Positions 1-7,585 of a DNA stretch of 64,000 nt are shown piece by piece (the first letter of the stretch is position 1; every line of letters starts with the position of its first letter). The notes beneath the pieces are model-generated. The model was given only the letters and a program-made list of their open reading frames with translations. It searched no databases and was not told the origin of the DNA. The position numbers and the translations under genes are program-made. The DNA is from Planctomycetaceae bacterium (lineage in GTDB: Bacteria; Planctomycetota; Planctomycetia; Planctomycetales; Planctomycetaceae). Location: NCBI GenBank assembly GCA_002724315.1, contig PBOJ01000124.1, positions 62,001 through 126,000 of the forward strand, given 5' to 3'.

Positions 1-1398
1 ATAACGGAGGCTGTCGGCGGCGATGCTCTTGGCCATCTGCTGTTCGATTTCGGGAGTCAATTCGTTTCCGTTCATGAATTTCGGTGCGAACAGCTCCGAG
101 ATCGTTGACATGTCGATGCCGTAGAAGCATGGCGAGATGATCGGCGGACAGGCGACGCGAACGTGAACTTCCCGGGCTCCCCCGCGTTCCCGAAGCTGGG
201 AGACCAGGGCCCGCATCGTGGTCGAGCGAACGATCGTGTCCTCGACGATCACCACCCGCTTGCCACGGAGCACCTCGGGCAGCGGCGTGTATTTCAGACG
301 GGCCTTGTCGGCCCGATTGGTGCCCTCGATGAATGTCCGGCCCACGTAGCGGTTTCGCATCAGGCCTTCCAGGCAGGGGATCCCCAGTTCGAAGGCCATG
401 GAGGCGGCGGCAGCCTTGGCGGTGTCGGGGACCGGGACGACGATCGTGTCGTCGTCGATGGGGACGGTTTCGAGTCGTGCCAGTTCTTCCCCGAGGGCCT
501 TGCGAGTCATGTAGACGCTGCGGTCATCGAGCGTGCTGGCGACGTTGGCGAAGTAGATCCACTCGAAGAAGCAGTGAGACCTTTTGGGCGAGGGGGCGAA
601 CTGGCGGACGTCGATTTCCCCGTTCTGGATGATCACCGCCCCGCCGGGGGGCAGGCTGTGGATGTCCTTGTCGTGGAAACCGATCTGCGAGAGCGCCACA
701 CTTTCGCTCGCCGCCGCGAACATCGGGCCGTCGATGGCGAAGCATAGCGGGCGGATACCCAGCGGATCGCGGGCGACGAACATGTCTCCCTGGGCATTGA
801 GGAACACGATGTTGTAGGCACCGTCCAGCCAGGGAGTGACACCACTGAGGACGTCGAGCAGATCGGGAGTCTGGTCACCGGAGAGTTCCTGGCACAGCAG
901 GTGCATCAGGATTTCGGTGTCGGTTTCCCGGGCCAGGTGGAAGTCGGTGTGCGAGAGGATTTCCTTGCGCAACTGGGGGTAGTTGGCCAGTTGGCCGTTG
1001 AAGGCGAAGCTGAACCACTTCGACTTCTGGATGTGGTGGCGTTCAAAGGGCTGGGCGTAGCTGCGGTCGTCCTGTCCGCAGGTCGCGTAACGAACGTGTC
1101 CGATCGCCGCCGGTCCGGCGTATTTCTTCATCAACATCTCGGCCGGCTCGGGGTGGCTGAGATGGAACACCTCGGTGACGGTGCCGACGTCCCGGTGGGT
1201 ATCGATCAACTGCTTGCGATCCGGGCAGTAGGCGGTCATCCCGGCGGCCAACTGCCCGCGGTTCTGGATGTCCAACAACAGCCGCGGCATCAGTCTCGAG
1301 GTTTCACCGGCCCCCTGCGAGGGTGCCAGACGGCTGGTCTCGCGGTTGGGCAGGTGGTAAACCGCGGCAATGCCACACTCGTGAAATAACTCGGCCAT
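1..1398 (-). CDS. purF: Amidophosphoribosyltransferase (glutamine PRPP amidotransferase), 3' end outside window
   Basis: First committed step of purine synthesis: transfers ammonia from glutamine to PRPP to give phosphoribosylamine. I translated 466 codons from the ATG at 1398 with no stop before the window edge; family members are about 470-510 residues, so only the extreme C-terminus is missing. The N-terminal Ntn glutaminase domain has its putative nucleophile at Cys8 (HECGIAAVY), so a seven-residue propeptide would have to be removed, and HVRYATCG is at 101-108. The PRTase domain has the PRPP loop [13 protein letters not shown] at 382-394, which differs from the usual VDDSIVRGTT by Glu, Thr and Ser substitutions. 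It is divergent from proB with about 150 bases between them. Identification is firm; the loop differences may be lineage-specific. Confidence 0.93.
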   Translation of the reverse strand, partial: MAELFHECGIAAVYHLPNRETSRLAPSQGAGETSRLMPRLLLDIQNRGQLAAGMTAYCPDRKQLIDTHRDVGTVTEVFHLSHPEPAEMLMKKYAGPAAIGHVRYATCGQDDRSYAQPFERHHIQKSKWFSFAFNGQLANYPQLRKEILSHTDFHLARETDTEILMHLLCQELSGDQTPDLLDVLSGVTPWLDGAYNIVFLNAQGDMFVARDPLGIRPLCFAIDGPMFAAASESVALSQIGFHDKDIHSLPPGGAVIIQNGEIDVRQFAPSPKRSHCFFEWIYFANVASTLDDRSVYMTRKALGEELARLETVPIDDDTIVVPVPDTAKAAAASMAFELGIPCLEGLMRNRYVGRTFIEGTNRADKARLKYTPLPEVLRGKRVVIVEDTIVRSTTMRALVSQLRERGGAREVHVRVACPPIISPCFYGIDMSTISELFAPKFMNGNELTPEIEQQMAKSIAADSLRY

Positions 1399-1550
1399 GG
1401 CGTCGGGCGTCCGTGCACGTCCTGGAAGGAAGCGAGGCAGGCTCCATCATAACGAGGTCAGAGGGTGAGACCAACGTGGCCGGTCACACTTTCACGCGAC
1501 GAGGTGATGAACTAGAAAGAGAAGGACCGTTTCTCCAACCGCATTCCGCC

Positions 1551-2699
1551 ATGTCCGTTCCTGTGAATCTTGTCCGCCGTGAAGTGATCGAGACGGCCGA
1601 GACGCTGGTCGTGAAGGTGGGCACGAACGTGATTTCTCGGCCCGATGCCACTCTGGATGTCGAACGCATCGCCGCGCTGGTCGAGGCCGTGGTACGGATT
1701 CGTGAAACAGGACGGAAAGTGGTGATCGTTTCCAGCGGGGCGGTGGGAGCCGGAATCGATGTGCTCGATTTGGGTGCCCGTCCCGAGGACCTGCCTCATC
1801 TGCAGGCGGCCGCGGCCGCTGGACAGGCTCGGCTGATCCACCACTACGACGATTGCCTCGGGCGACATGGTTCGCACGCGGCGCAGTTGTTGCTGACGGC
1901 CGAGGATTTCACCGAGCGCGGGCGATACCTCAACGTCCGCAACACGCTCAACACGCTCTTCGAATACGGTGCCGTGCCGATCGTCAACGAGAACGACACG
2001 GTCAGCGTGGACGAGATCGGATTCGGTGACAACGACAGGCTGGCGGCCCTGGTCACCAACCTGTTGTCTGCTCCGCTGTTGGTGTTGTTGACGGTCGTCG
2101 ATGGATTGTTCGCTTCACCCGGAGACGATGAGCCGCTGAGGTTGGTGGAGAACTGGGATGACGGGCTGTTCGACCTGGTCCAGGATGAACGCAGCCACGG
2201 TGGACGGGGAGGGATGCGTGGGAAACTGGAGGCGATCAAGAGCGTGACCGCAGTGGGCGAGAGCGTGGTCGTGGCCAACGGCACGCGGATCGACGTGCTC
2301 GACGATGTGCTGGCCGGCCGGGAGGTGGGGACGCTGTTCCTGGCTCACGGTGCGACGATTCCTGCCTGGAAACGATGGATCGGCTACGCCGCCAAGCCCC
2401 AGGGGAACATGACGCTGGATGCGGGGGCTTGCAGAGCTTTGCTGGAGAGCGGGGGTTCACTGTTGCCGATTGGAGTGACCGCCGTCGAAGGCAGTTTCCT
2501 GCACGGCGATGTGGTTTCGCTGGTCGACCCCCAAGGGCGGGAATTTGCCAGGGGACTGGCCAATTACGACGCTCGGGACGCACGCCAGATTGCCGGTCGG
2601 CAAAGCGACGAAATCCCCGACCAGTTGGGAAGCCTGCCGTATGCCGAGATCGTCCACCGGGACAATCTCGTGATCATCGACGGGATGTCCCGGGACTGA
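1551..2699 (+). CDS. proB: Glutamate 5-kinase
   Basis: Phosphorylates glutamate to glutamyl 5-phosphate, the first step of proline synthesis. The 382-residue length matches the two-domain family form. The amino-acid kinase domain shows VVKVGTNVI (20-28), VSSGAVGAG (60-68), the substrate motif IVNENDTVS (144-152) and [12 protein letters not shown]; a PUA domain occupies roughly 280-370. The frame stays open back to 1323, but that extension runs antisense over the purF start and has no family similarity, so ATG 1551 is chosen. No clear Shine-Dalgarno sequence precedes it, which is common in this window. No proA follows, so the pathway genes are dispersed. The next gene downstream is convergent and only nine bases away. 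Confidence 0.95.
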   Translation: MSVPVNLVRREVIETAETLVVKVGTNVISRPDATLDVERIAALVEAVVRIRETGRKVVIVSSGAVGAGIDVLDLGARPEDLPHLQAAAAAGQARLIHHYDDCLGRHGSHAAQLLLTAEDFTERGRYLNVRNTLNTLFEYGAVPIVNENDTVSVDEIGFGDNDRLAALVTNLLSAPLLVLLTVVDGLFASPGDDEPLRLVENWDDGLFDLVQDERSHGGRGGMRGKLEAIKSVTAVGESVVVANGTRIDVLDDVLAGREVGTLFLAHGATIPAWKRWIGYAAKPQGNMTLDAGACRALLESGGSLLPIGVTAVEGSFLHGDVVSLVDPQGREFARGLANYDARDARQIAGRQSDEIPDQLGSLPYAEIVHRDNLVIIDGMSRD

Positions 2700-2708
2700 A
2701 ACGACCGA

Positions 2709-3614
2709 TCAGGCCAGTGACTTCACTGCGGCACGAACCGATTTCAGGCAGACGGCCAGGTCCGAAAGCGGGTTCTTGGGGTTCTCCTCGTACTCCAGTG
2801 CCACAACTCGCTTGTACTTGAGCTTCCGGAGAACCTTGAGGCAGCCGGCGACGTCGAGATCCCCCTCGCCGACGATCTTGAATTGCTTCTTCTTCTTGCC
2901 GCCGACGGTAACCGTCTTGACGTCCTTGAGATGTACGCCGAAGACCCGTTTGCCCAGCCGTTGGATCGCCTCCACCGGATCCTCGTCGCTCCGCAAGAAG
3001 TGGCCGGTGTCGACACAGGCTCCGATCAAGGGGTGACGGTCCTTGACCATCGTCTCGACGTCGGAAATCTTGTCGTAAAGGGCACGAGGGCCATGGTTGT
3101 GGATGGCGATTGCGACCTTGTATTCCTCGACCATTCGGTCCAGCAGATCGAAGGTCGCCTTGTCCTTTTTGGGATTGGCGCTCAGGGAATCGATCCCCAT
3201 CTTGCGGGCAAAGTCGAAGGCCTGGCGGGTCTTGGCCTCATTGGCATCGAAGCCCAGCACACCGTAGGCGGTCAGCTTGATTCCCGACTTGGCCAGAATC
3301 GCTTTCTGTTTGGCGATGTGTGCCGGCAGAGTGCCCAGGGGGACGTGCCGCGGATAGGCTTCCCAGAATTTCAGGCCCAATTGTTGGGTGTGTTTGAGAG
3401 CAGTCGGAGTGTCAAATCCTCGAAGAGAGTAACTCTGGATGCCCATCTTGAACTCGGCGTAGGGTGAGTCCTTGTCAGCAGGGAAAGCTGTCGCGGGGGC
3501 CAAGAGTCCCTGGGATCCGATCGCTACACCCGCCGCGACGCCGCTGGCGAGAAAGGAACGACGGGAAAGGTCCGTCGAGAAGCCGGGTTTCCGCTGCATG
3601 GAAGACTCACTCAT
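2709..3614 (-). CDS. Secreted sugar phosphate isomerase/epimerase-like TIM-barrel protein
   Basis: A 301-residue protein of the xylose-isomerase-like TIM-barrel (IolE/AP endonuclease 2) superfamily. Residues 18-45 form a Tat-type signal (SRRSFLASGVAAGVAIG), so export of the folded protein is likely. The barrel shows the metal-ligand pattern expected of the family: IAIHNHGPR, ACVDTGHF, VFGVHLKDV and the terminal VALEYE. Planctomycetes carry many secreted paralogues of this kind, usually assumed to act on sugars or inositols, but the substrate cannot be read from sequence. The gene is transcribed convergently with proB, with no obvious partner; the long gap upstream (3615-4128) should hold its promoter. 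Start at ATG 3614 puts the twin Arg at an acceptable depth. Confidence 0.85.
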   Translation of the reverse strand: MSESSMQRKPGFSTDLSRRSFLASGVAAGVAIGSQGLLAPATAFPADKDSPYAEFKMGIQSYSLRGFDTPTALKHTQQLGLKFWEAYPRHVPLGTLPAHIAKQKAILAKSGIKLTAYGVLGFDANEAKTRQAFDFARKMGIDSLSANPKKDKATFDLLDRMVEEYKVAIAIHNHGPRALYDKISDVETMVKDRHPLIGACVDTGHFLRSDEDPVEAIQRLGKRVFGVHLKDVKTVTVGGKKKKQFKIVGEGDLDVAGCLKVLRKLKYKRVVALEYEENPKNPLSDLAVCLKSVRAAVKSLA

Positions 3615-3849
3615 CGTGCCTGCTCCGTGGATGTTGACACCGTGACTGCTGAAGTGGGGACTGGTTGTCCGGAATGGCCCGGTTGACCGACCGGTGACAA
3701 TTGTATCGATTCGGCACCTCCCGTGCCGGTTTGACGAGCCGTTGGCGGCGTGATGACCGTTACAACCCGACTCAGCGGGATGGTTGAATCGGAGGGAATA
3801 TCCGCACTACCGATTTTCTTGATTTTGCCCAAATTACCGTTCGCGTCGT

Positions 3850-4068
3850 GCCGATCTAGTGCGGTGCATGACTAACCAGGCTTCTCGAAAGGCTGATTAC
3901 TCGGAGGTGCCGTTGTACAGGGTGTTGGGCAAGTGCGCCGGCCGGTGACCCCCCGGTTTGTCCACGGCAATGCCCGTTTTCACTCACAGCAACCGCCGTA
4001 GCAGACGAGAGGTTTGTTCATGATAGCCGCGGTCCCGTGCCTGGCACGGGACCGCGGCGTGTTTTTTT
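3850..4068 (+). ncRNA. Candidate non-coding or leader RNA ending in a strong terminator
   Basis: The gap 3615-4128 holds no convincing gene. Its second half ends in an unusually perfect intrinsic terminator on the plus strand (see 4026-4068), which implies a transcript that begins upstream and stops before the MazG-like gene. No protein gene lies between. Segments such as GGCTTCTCG (about 3880) and CGAGAGGTT (about 4007) can pair over a distance, suggesting a closed structure. I could not match it to 6S, SRP, tmRNA, RNase P or a known riboswitch by eye. A 26-codon ORF (3868-3948) lies inside but has no ribosome binding site. The 5' end is arbitrary. Confidence 0.3.
4026..4068 (+). terminator. 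Rho-independent terminator with 15-16 bp perfect stem
   Basis: Arms 4026-4041 and 4043-4058 are perfectly complementary; in practice about 15 pairs close a three-base loop. The stem is very GC-rich and is followed by GTG and then seven T (4062-4068), the classical signal for plus-strand termination. On the minus strand no T run follows, so it is directional. It lies 60 bases upstream of the MazG-like start and insulates that gene from upstream transcription. Confidence 0.8.
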
Positions 4069-4128
4069 GGTGTCGGTAATCACCGGTGACTTGTTGCGAG
4101 CCGTTGGTGGGTGGTATTTCTGTTGCCG

Positions 4129-4452
4129 ATGAACATGGACAATTCCCCACCGCTGAGTCTGAGCGAACTTCAACGCCTGATTGAGACGATGTACTCGTCC
4201 AAGGACACCGCCCGTGGTGTGGACGGCACGTTCATGTGGTTGATGGAAGAGGTGGGCGAGTTGGCAGCGGCGTTGCGGGAAGGCGACCGGTCGGCCACCG
4301 CGGCGGAGTTTGCCGACGTGCTGGCGTGGCTGGCGACAATCGCCAACGTCTCCGGAATCGACCTGGAACGTGCGGTCGTCGAGAAGTACGGATCGGGCTG
4401 CCCGGGCTGCGGCGAAATGGTCTGCGCCTGCGACGACGCAGCAAAGCCGTAG
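4129..4452 (+). CDS. MazG-like nucleotide pyrophosphohydrolase with C-terminal Cys cluster
   Basis: A 107-residue member of the all-alpha NTP pyrophosphohydrolase superfamily. WLMEEVGELAAAL followed by AAEFADVLAWLATIA gives the Mg-binding EExxE...ExxD pattern. Such enzymes hydrolyse (d)NTPs or modified NTPs to the monophosphate. The tail GCPGCGEMVCAC is a compact four-Cys motif that could bind zinc. ATG 4129 is preferred; the frame can be read from GTG 4111 and a further ATG is at 4135. It stands alone between a strong terminator and a convergent kinase-like gene, so context gives no substrate. Confidence 0.8.
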   Translation: MNMDNSPPLSLSELQRLIETMYSSKDTARGVDGTFMWLMEEVGELAAALREGDRSATAAEFADVLAWLATIANVSGIDLERAVVEKYGSGCPGCGEMVCACDDAAKP

Positions 4453-4470
4453 CTGGAGTCGCCCGGGCCT

Positions 4471-5184
4471 CTACCCGACCAGCAGGTGGTGGGTGACGGC
4501 GACGGCGGCGGCGGCGGCGAGTCCGACCCGGATGTTGTCGTTGAGTCGTTGCCCGGGCAGGCTTTCGGCGGCGGCACCGGCCAGGCTGGCGGCGATTCCA
4601 CAGGCCGCCGCGGTGGCCAGTGGGACGGCTGGTCGAGCGTCCCCCCAGTAGACCAGCGTGGCCAGTGGCGCAGCGAAGAACACGAACGACATTGTCCCCG
4701 CCCAGCTTTTCTGCCGATTCCACGGCAACTGGCTGCTCCGGAGTGCCGTTCCGCCGATGGTGGCCATGCCGTCACCAAAGGCGAGAACGGCCAGCACTGT
4801 CATGCCCAGTTCACCGTGCTCCGGGAACATCCAGAGTGTACCGAGCACGCACAGGGCGTATCCCAGTACCGCTTCGCCACCTCGACCCTCGGACGGTCTG
4901 AGCACTCCCTGGATCCGGACGAACACGATCAGCGACACCGTGCCGGCGACACCCAGGGAGATCCATCGGAAGGCATCCGAGAGGGGGTCGGTGTGAGGAT
5001 GAATCCAGAAGAGAAAAGGGATCAGGCCCGGCAGCATGTGCCAGGTCTGGCGGACCAGTTCGCGGCCCAATCGGGCGTTGCCAGCAATTCTCCAGCGGAC
5101 CGGACGAACCCATCCCGTCGTTGACGGTGTGGACACGACCCGTGACGGGATCGGTCGGGCCAGGCTTGGGGGCGAGACGGACAT
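4471..5184 (-). CDS. CTP-dependent dolichol/phytol kinase-like membrane protein
   Basis: A 237-residue polytopic membrane protein with about six or seven hydrophobic segments. The segment FGDGMATIGG followed by WNRQKSWAGTMSF matches the active-site signature of the Sec59/VTE5/Dgk1 CTP-dependent lipid kinases (GD..A...G then N.KS..GS...F), which are related to CDP-diglyceride synthases. The likely role is phosphorylation of a polyprenol, phytol or diacylglycerol in the cytoplasmic membrane. It is the last gene of the minus-strand run that starts at 10208, and lies 115 bases after the ThDP decarboxylase beta subunit. The Arg/Pro-rich first 35 residues may be non-native if translation starts further in. 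Confidence 0.75.
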   Translation of the reverse strand: MSVSPPSLARPIPSRVVSTPSTTGWVRPVRWRIAGNARLGRELVRQTWHMLPGLIPFLFWIHPHTDPLSDAFRWISLGVAGTVSLIVFVRIQGVLRPSEGRGGEAVLGYALCVLGTLWMFPEHGELGMTVLAVLAFGDGMATIGGTALRSSQLPWNRQKSWAGTMSFVFFAAPLATLVYWGDARPAVPLATAAACGIAASLAGAAAESLPGQRLNDNIRVGLAAAAAVAVTHHLLVG

Positions 5185-5264
5185 TGTCTCTTTTCATCGG
5201 CGATCACCGCCGGTCTCCCTGACCAGCTCGCCGGGTCATTCAGGATGCACCGGTTTTGGCGGTT

Positions 5265-5301
5265 AGTCACGTCACTCCAGGGTTGGGAGTGACCGGTGAC
5301 T
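5265..5301 (-). other. Imperfect inverted repeat overlapping a stop codon
   Basis: GTCACTCC at 5271-5278 pairs with GGAGTGAC at 5286-5293, and the outer AGTCAC (5265-5270) pairs with GTGACT (5296-5301) around a two-base bulge. It overlaps the TAG stop of the decarboxylase beta-subunit gene. It lacks a following U-run on either strand, so it is better viewed as a processing or attenuating hairpin than as a terminator. Function unknown. Confidence 0.3.
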
Positions 5302-5896
5302 ACGCCTGCATCGCGTCGGCAAAGTCCTGGGCACGCGCGGGAGCGGGGCCGGGCGAGCGAGGGCCGACGGCACCCGGAACGGGCGCGATGGCCAGATGGA
5401 CAAACGTTGGTCCCGGGGCATCAATCACGTCTCGAGCCGATTCCCGCCACTCGTCGAGATCCTCGAAGACGAAAACCTGCTGGAATCCGGCGGCCCGGGC
5501 CAGGGCCGGATGGTCGACCAACGGCGCATTCCCCGAGGTGGCCGGGGTCGGCTGACCGCCGGTGATTTCGTAGACGCCGTTGTCGAAGATGATCAACGTG
5601 TAATTGGAGGCCGCCTGGTTGGTGATGGTGACCAGCGATCCGAGGTTCATCAGCATGCATCCGTCGCCGTTGCAGACGATGACCTGCTTGTCGGGCTGGG
5701 CCAGCGCCATGCCGAGTCCCAGCGACGGAGCCTGCCCCATGCTCGAGGGGACATAGATCCAGTCCAGTGGATGCGGTTCGCCCAGTGCCATCCATTCCCG
5801 GGCTGTCCCCATCACCGTCAGCACCACCTCGTCATCGCCACGGATCTCCCGGAGCACGTTCAACGATTCGACCAGCGGCATTCCAGGCTGTGGCAT
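5300..5896 (-). CDS. ThDP-dependent decarboxylase, beta (PP-domain) subunit; phosphonopyruvate/sulfopyruvate type
   Basis: A 198-residue protein corresponding to the C-terminal, pyrophosphate-binding half of ThDP decarboxylases. GDG at 77-79 with NGDGCMLMNLGSLVTI and the later IIFDNGVYEITGGQP (Asn106) form the ThDP/Mg2+ motif. Together with the alpha subunit just upstream it matches the split enzymes ComDE (sulfopyruvate decarboxylase) and the related phosphonopyruvate decarboxylases, which give sulfoacetaldehyde or phosphonoacetaldehyde. Its ATG lies two bases after the alpha stop, consistent with coupled translation. No PEP mutase or phosphosulfolactate synthase is in the window, so the substrate is undecided. 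The C-terminus is rich in Pro/Ala. Confidence 0.85.
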   Translation of the reverse strand: MPQPGMPLVESLNVLREIRGDDEVVLTVMGTAREWMALGEPHPLDWIYVPSSMGQAPSLGLGMALAQPDKQVIVCNGDGCMLMNLGSLVTITNQAASNYTLIIFDNGVYEITGGQPTPATSGNAPLVDHPALARAAGFQQVFVFEDLDEWRESARDVIDAPGPTFVHLAIAPVPGAVGPRSPGPAPARAQDFADAMQA

Positions 5897-5898
5897 GG

Positions 5899-6399
5899 CT
5901 ACGCTCTCCCCTCGGCGACCAACGCCACGCCAGGTGTGCCCGCTTCACGGCATCGCAGGCAGTGGGCGGCAATCGCTTCCAGCTGTTCGGAGGTGTTCTC
6001 GGCCTGGTCGTAAAGCACCCAGTCCATTCCCCAGGCCTCCAGGATGGGCTCGGTGAAGGTCAGGCAGGTGTCACCGGGCAGCGTCGACTGGTTGAGGAAG
6101 CTGCGGTAACCGATCACCGCGAACAGCGGCAAGCGGTAGTCGAACAGGGCGTTGCGAAGTGAGTCGCCCGACTCGAACAAGCCAGTGCACTGGATCATCA
6201 CCAGCGGGGTCGCTCCACCGACGTACAATCCCGCCGCCACCGCCCACGCTTCTCCCTCGCGGCACACCCCGACGTATTCGATCTCGTCACAGGCCTTCAG
6301 GTCATCTTCCCATTGCCCGAGGGTGCTGTCGGGGATCGTCACCACGTGGGTGAACGAGAGTTCCTGCAGAAGGCCAACGACCTGGGGGGCGGTGAACAT
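5899..6399 (-). CDS. ThDP-dependent decarboxylase, alpha (PYR-domain) subunit
   Basis: A 166-residue protein equal to the pyrimidine-binding half of a phosphonopyruvate/sulfopyruvate decarboxylase. CREGEAWAVAAGLYVGG contains the conserved Glu (about residue 48) that activates the ThDP aminopyrimidine across the subunit interface. FTHVVTIPDSTLG at the N-terminus and PLFAVIGYRS are also typical. The gene follows the STN-like secreted protein gene by 36 bases and is immediately followed by its partner subunit. The combination of two short ORFs in this order is the usual archaeal/bacterial ComD-ComE arrangement. Substrate specificity cannot be assigned from the visible residues. Confidence 0.83.
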   Translation of the reverse strand: MFTAPQVVGLLQELSFTHVVTIPDSTLGQWEDDLKACDEIEYVGVCREGEAWAVAAGLYVGGATPLVMIQCTGLFESGDSLRNALFDYRLPLFAVIGYRSFLNQSTLPGDTCLTFTEPILEAWGMDWVLYDQAENTSEQLEAIAAHCLRCREAGTPGVALVAEGRA

Positions 6400-6435
6400 C
6401 GTGGGGATGACCGGGGGGTGAGACGGACGGCGGGA

Positions 6436-7524
6436 TCACTTTCTGTTGATCGGTTTGACCTGGATCGGCGTGACCAGCACGAACGGCTTGCCCGCCTCAT
6501 CAATTCTCAGGTCGCGGGTCAGATGATGAGGATTGGTGGCGGTTTTCTGCAACTGAAACCAAGAGGTTTTCTTCGGGGGCACGGTGACGGTCAGCTTGGC
6601 GGGATTGATCTTGCGGGCTGCCAGGGCGTGGTGGTCGATCAGCATCGGGACCCCGGTTTTCTCGGTGATGGCATCGACAACATCCAGGAATGCGGCCTCC
6701 TCGAGTTCAACCGGCACGATCTGAAACAGGGGGCGGGCGGTCTTGAGACGACTGAGCCGTGGAGGCCAGCCGACCGGCCAGGTGGTTGTCTCGGTCTTGG
6801 ATCCGGCTGGCGGCTTGAGGATCTGCAGTTCGACCTTCCCGGCGGGAGTCCGTTGAGGACGGAAGGCGAGTCCGCGGACGGCCAGCAGGGCCGCCAGGGT
6901 CGATCCCCGCGAGAGGCCCTGGCCGTTGGTTCGAGGGGGGATGGTGACATCCGGTCCCAGTCGTGACAGATCAAGACCCAGCGAGGCCGGGAGGCCCAGC
7001 GCGGCGATGGCTTCGGTGAGGGGCTTGCCGGCGAGGTTGGACCGGACCGGTTGAGCCAGGGTTTCGAACAGCGAGTTGAACTGTCCTTCGCTGAGTCCGA
7101 AAGCCGGTTGGCCGTTGGGGTTGCCCTTGGCACCGAAGGTTCCCAGTTCTTTCAACCACGTCCCCAGGGCAGTCGGGTTGCCCGGGGAAAAGGACTTGCC
7201 GGGGACGAGAATTCGTCCGGAACGATCGAGCTTTCCGATGACCGTCACCTGGCGGTTCCGTCCGGTAATCTTTTCACGGACCGCGGTCCGTTCGCCACCG
7301 ATACCCCTGCGGATTCTCAGCGAGACCTTGAACTGTTCGAATGCCCTGGCCCAGCGCTGGGCGGCCAGCGGGGCTCCCCGGCGGTCGGTGAGCAACTCGA
7401 CTCGGACGGTGGTCCGGATGCCGGCGGCCTTGCGACGCGGCTGCGCTCTCGATCCTGTGGCCAGGCCGAGCAGTAACAGGGGCACCAGGCACAAGGCACG
7501 GCAGGACTTGCTGGAAGACATCAT
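6436..7524 (-). CDS. Secreted protein with STN-like domain, planctomycete-conserved type
   Basis: A 362-residue protein with a Sec signal peptide (SCRALCLVPLLLLGLATGSRAQ, about 6-27). ATG 7524 is chosen because the longer reading adds 32 non-hydrophobic residues and runs into the end of the aldehyde dehydrogenase gene. The C-terminal part (about 255-355) has the pattern VVDAITEKTGVPMLIDHHAL ... KLTVTVPPKKTSWFQLQ ... LRIDEAGKPFVLVT, which resembles the secretin/TonB short N-terminal fold that appears in many planctomycete secreted proteins. The middle has a second similar repeat (LTEAIAALGLPASLGLDL). No enzyme motif is visible. Its place between metabolic genes may be coincidental. Confidence 0.65.
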   Translation of the reverse strand: MMSSSKSCRALCLVPLLLLGLATGSRAQPRRKAAGIRTTVRVELLTDRRGAPLAAQRWARAFEQFKVSLRIRRGIGGERTAVREKITGRNRQVTVIGKLDRSGRILVPGKSFSPGNPTALGTWLKELGTFGAKGNPNGQPAFGLSEGQFNSLFETLAQPVRSNLAGKPLTEAIAALGLPASLGLDLSRLGPDVTIPPRTNGQGLSRGSTLAALLAVRGLAFRPQRTPAGKVELQILKPPAGSKTETTTWPVGWPPRLSRLKTARPLFQIVPVELEEAAFLDVVDAITEKTGVPMLIDHHALAARKINPAKLTVTVPPKKTSWFQLQKTATNPHHLTRDLRIDEAGKPFVLVTPIQVKPINRK

Positions 7525-7585
7525 GCCGTGAGCATAGTCGGGAACCGCCGAGGCGAAAAGACGGCCTCGTTCTCCGGGACCGGGA

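Noticed and set aside
1323-1550. Upstream in-frame extension of proB
   Set aside because: It is antisense to the purF start and has no kinase similarity; ATG 1551 gives the family N-terminus.
3611-3832. 73-codon ORF just upstream of the secreted isomerase gene, overlapping its start by ATGA
   Set aside because: Ser/Thr/Pro-rich with no hydrophobic or domain pattern and no ribosome binding site; it probably reflects the promoter region.
3868-3948. 26-codon ORF within the putative non-coding transcript
   Set aside because: No Shine-Dalgarno sequence and no known peptide; kept as a remark only.
5265-5301. Hairpin considered as a terminator
   Set aside because: No T-run on either strand; listed only as an inverted repeat.
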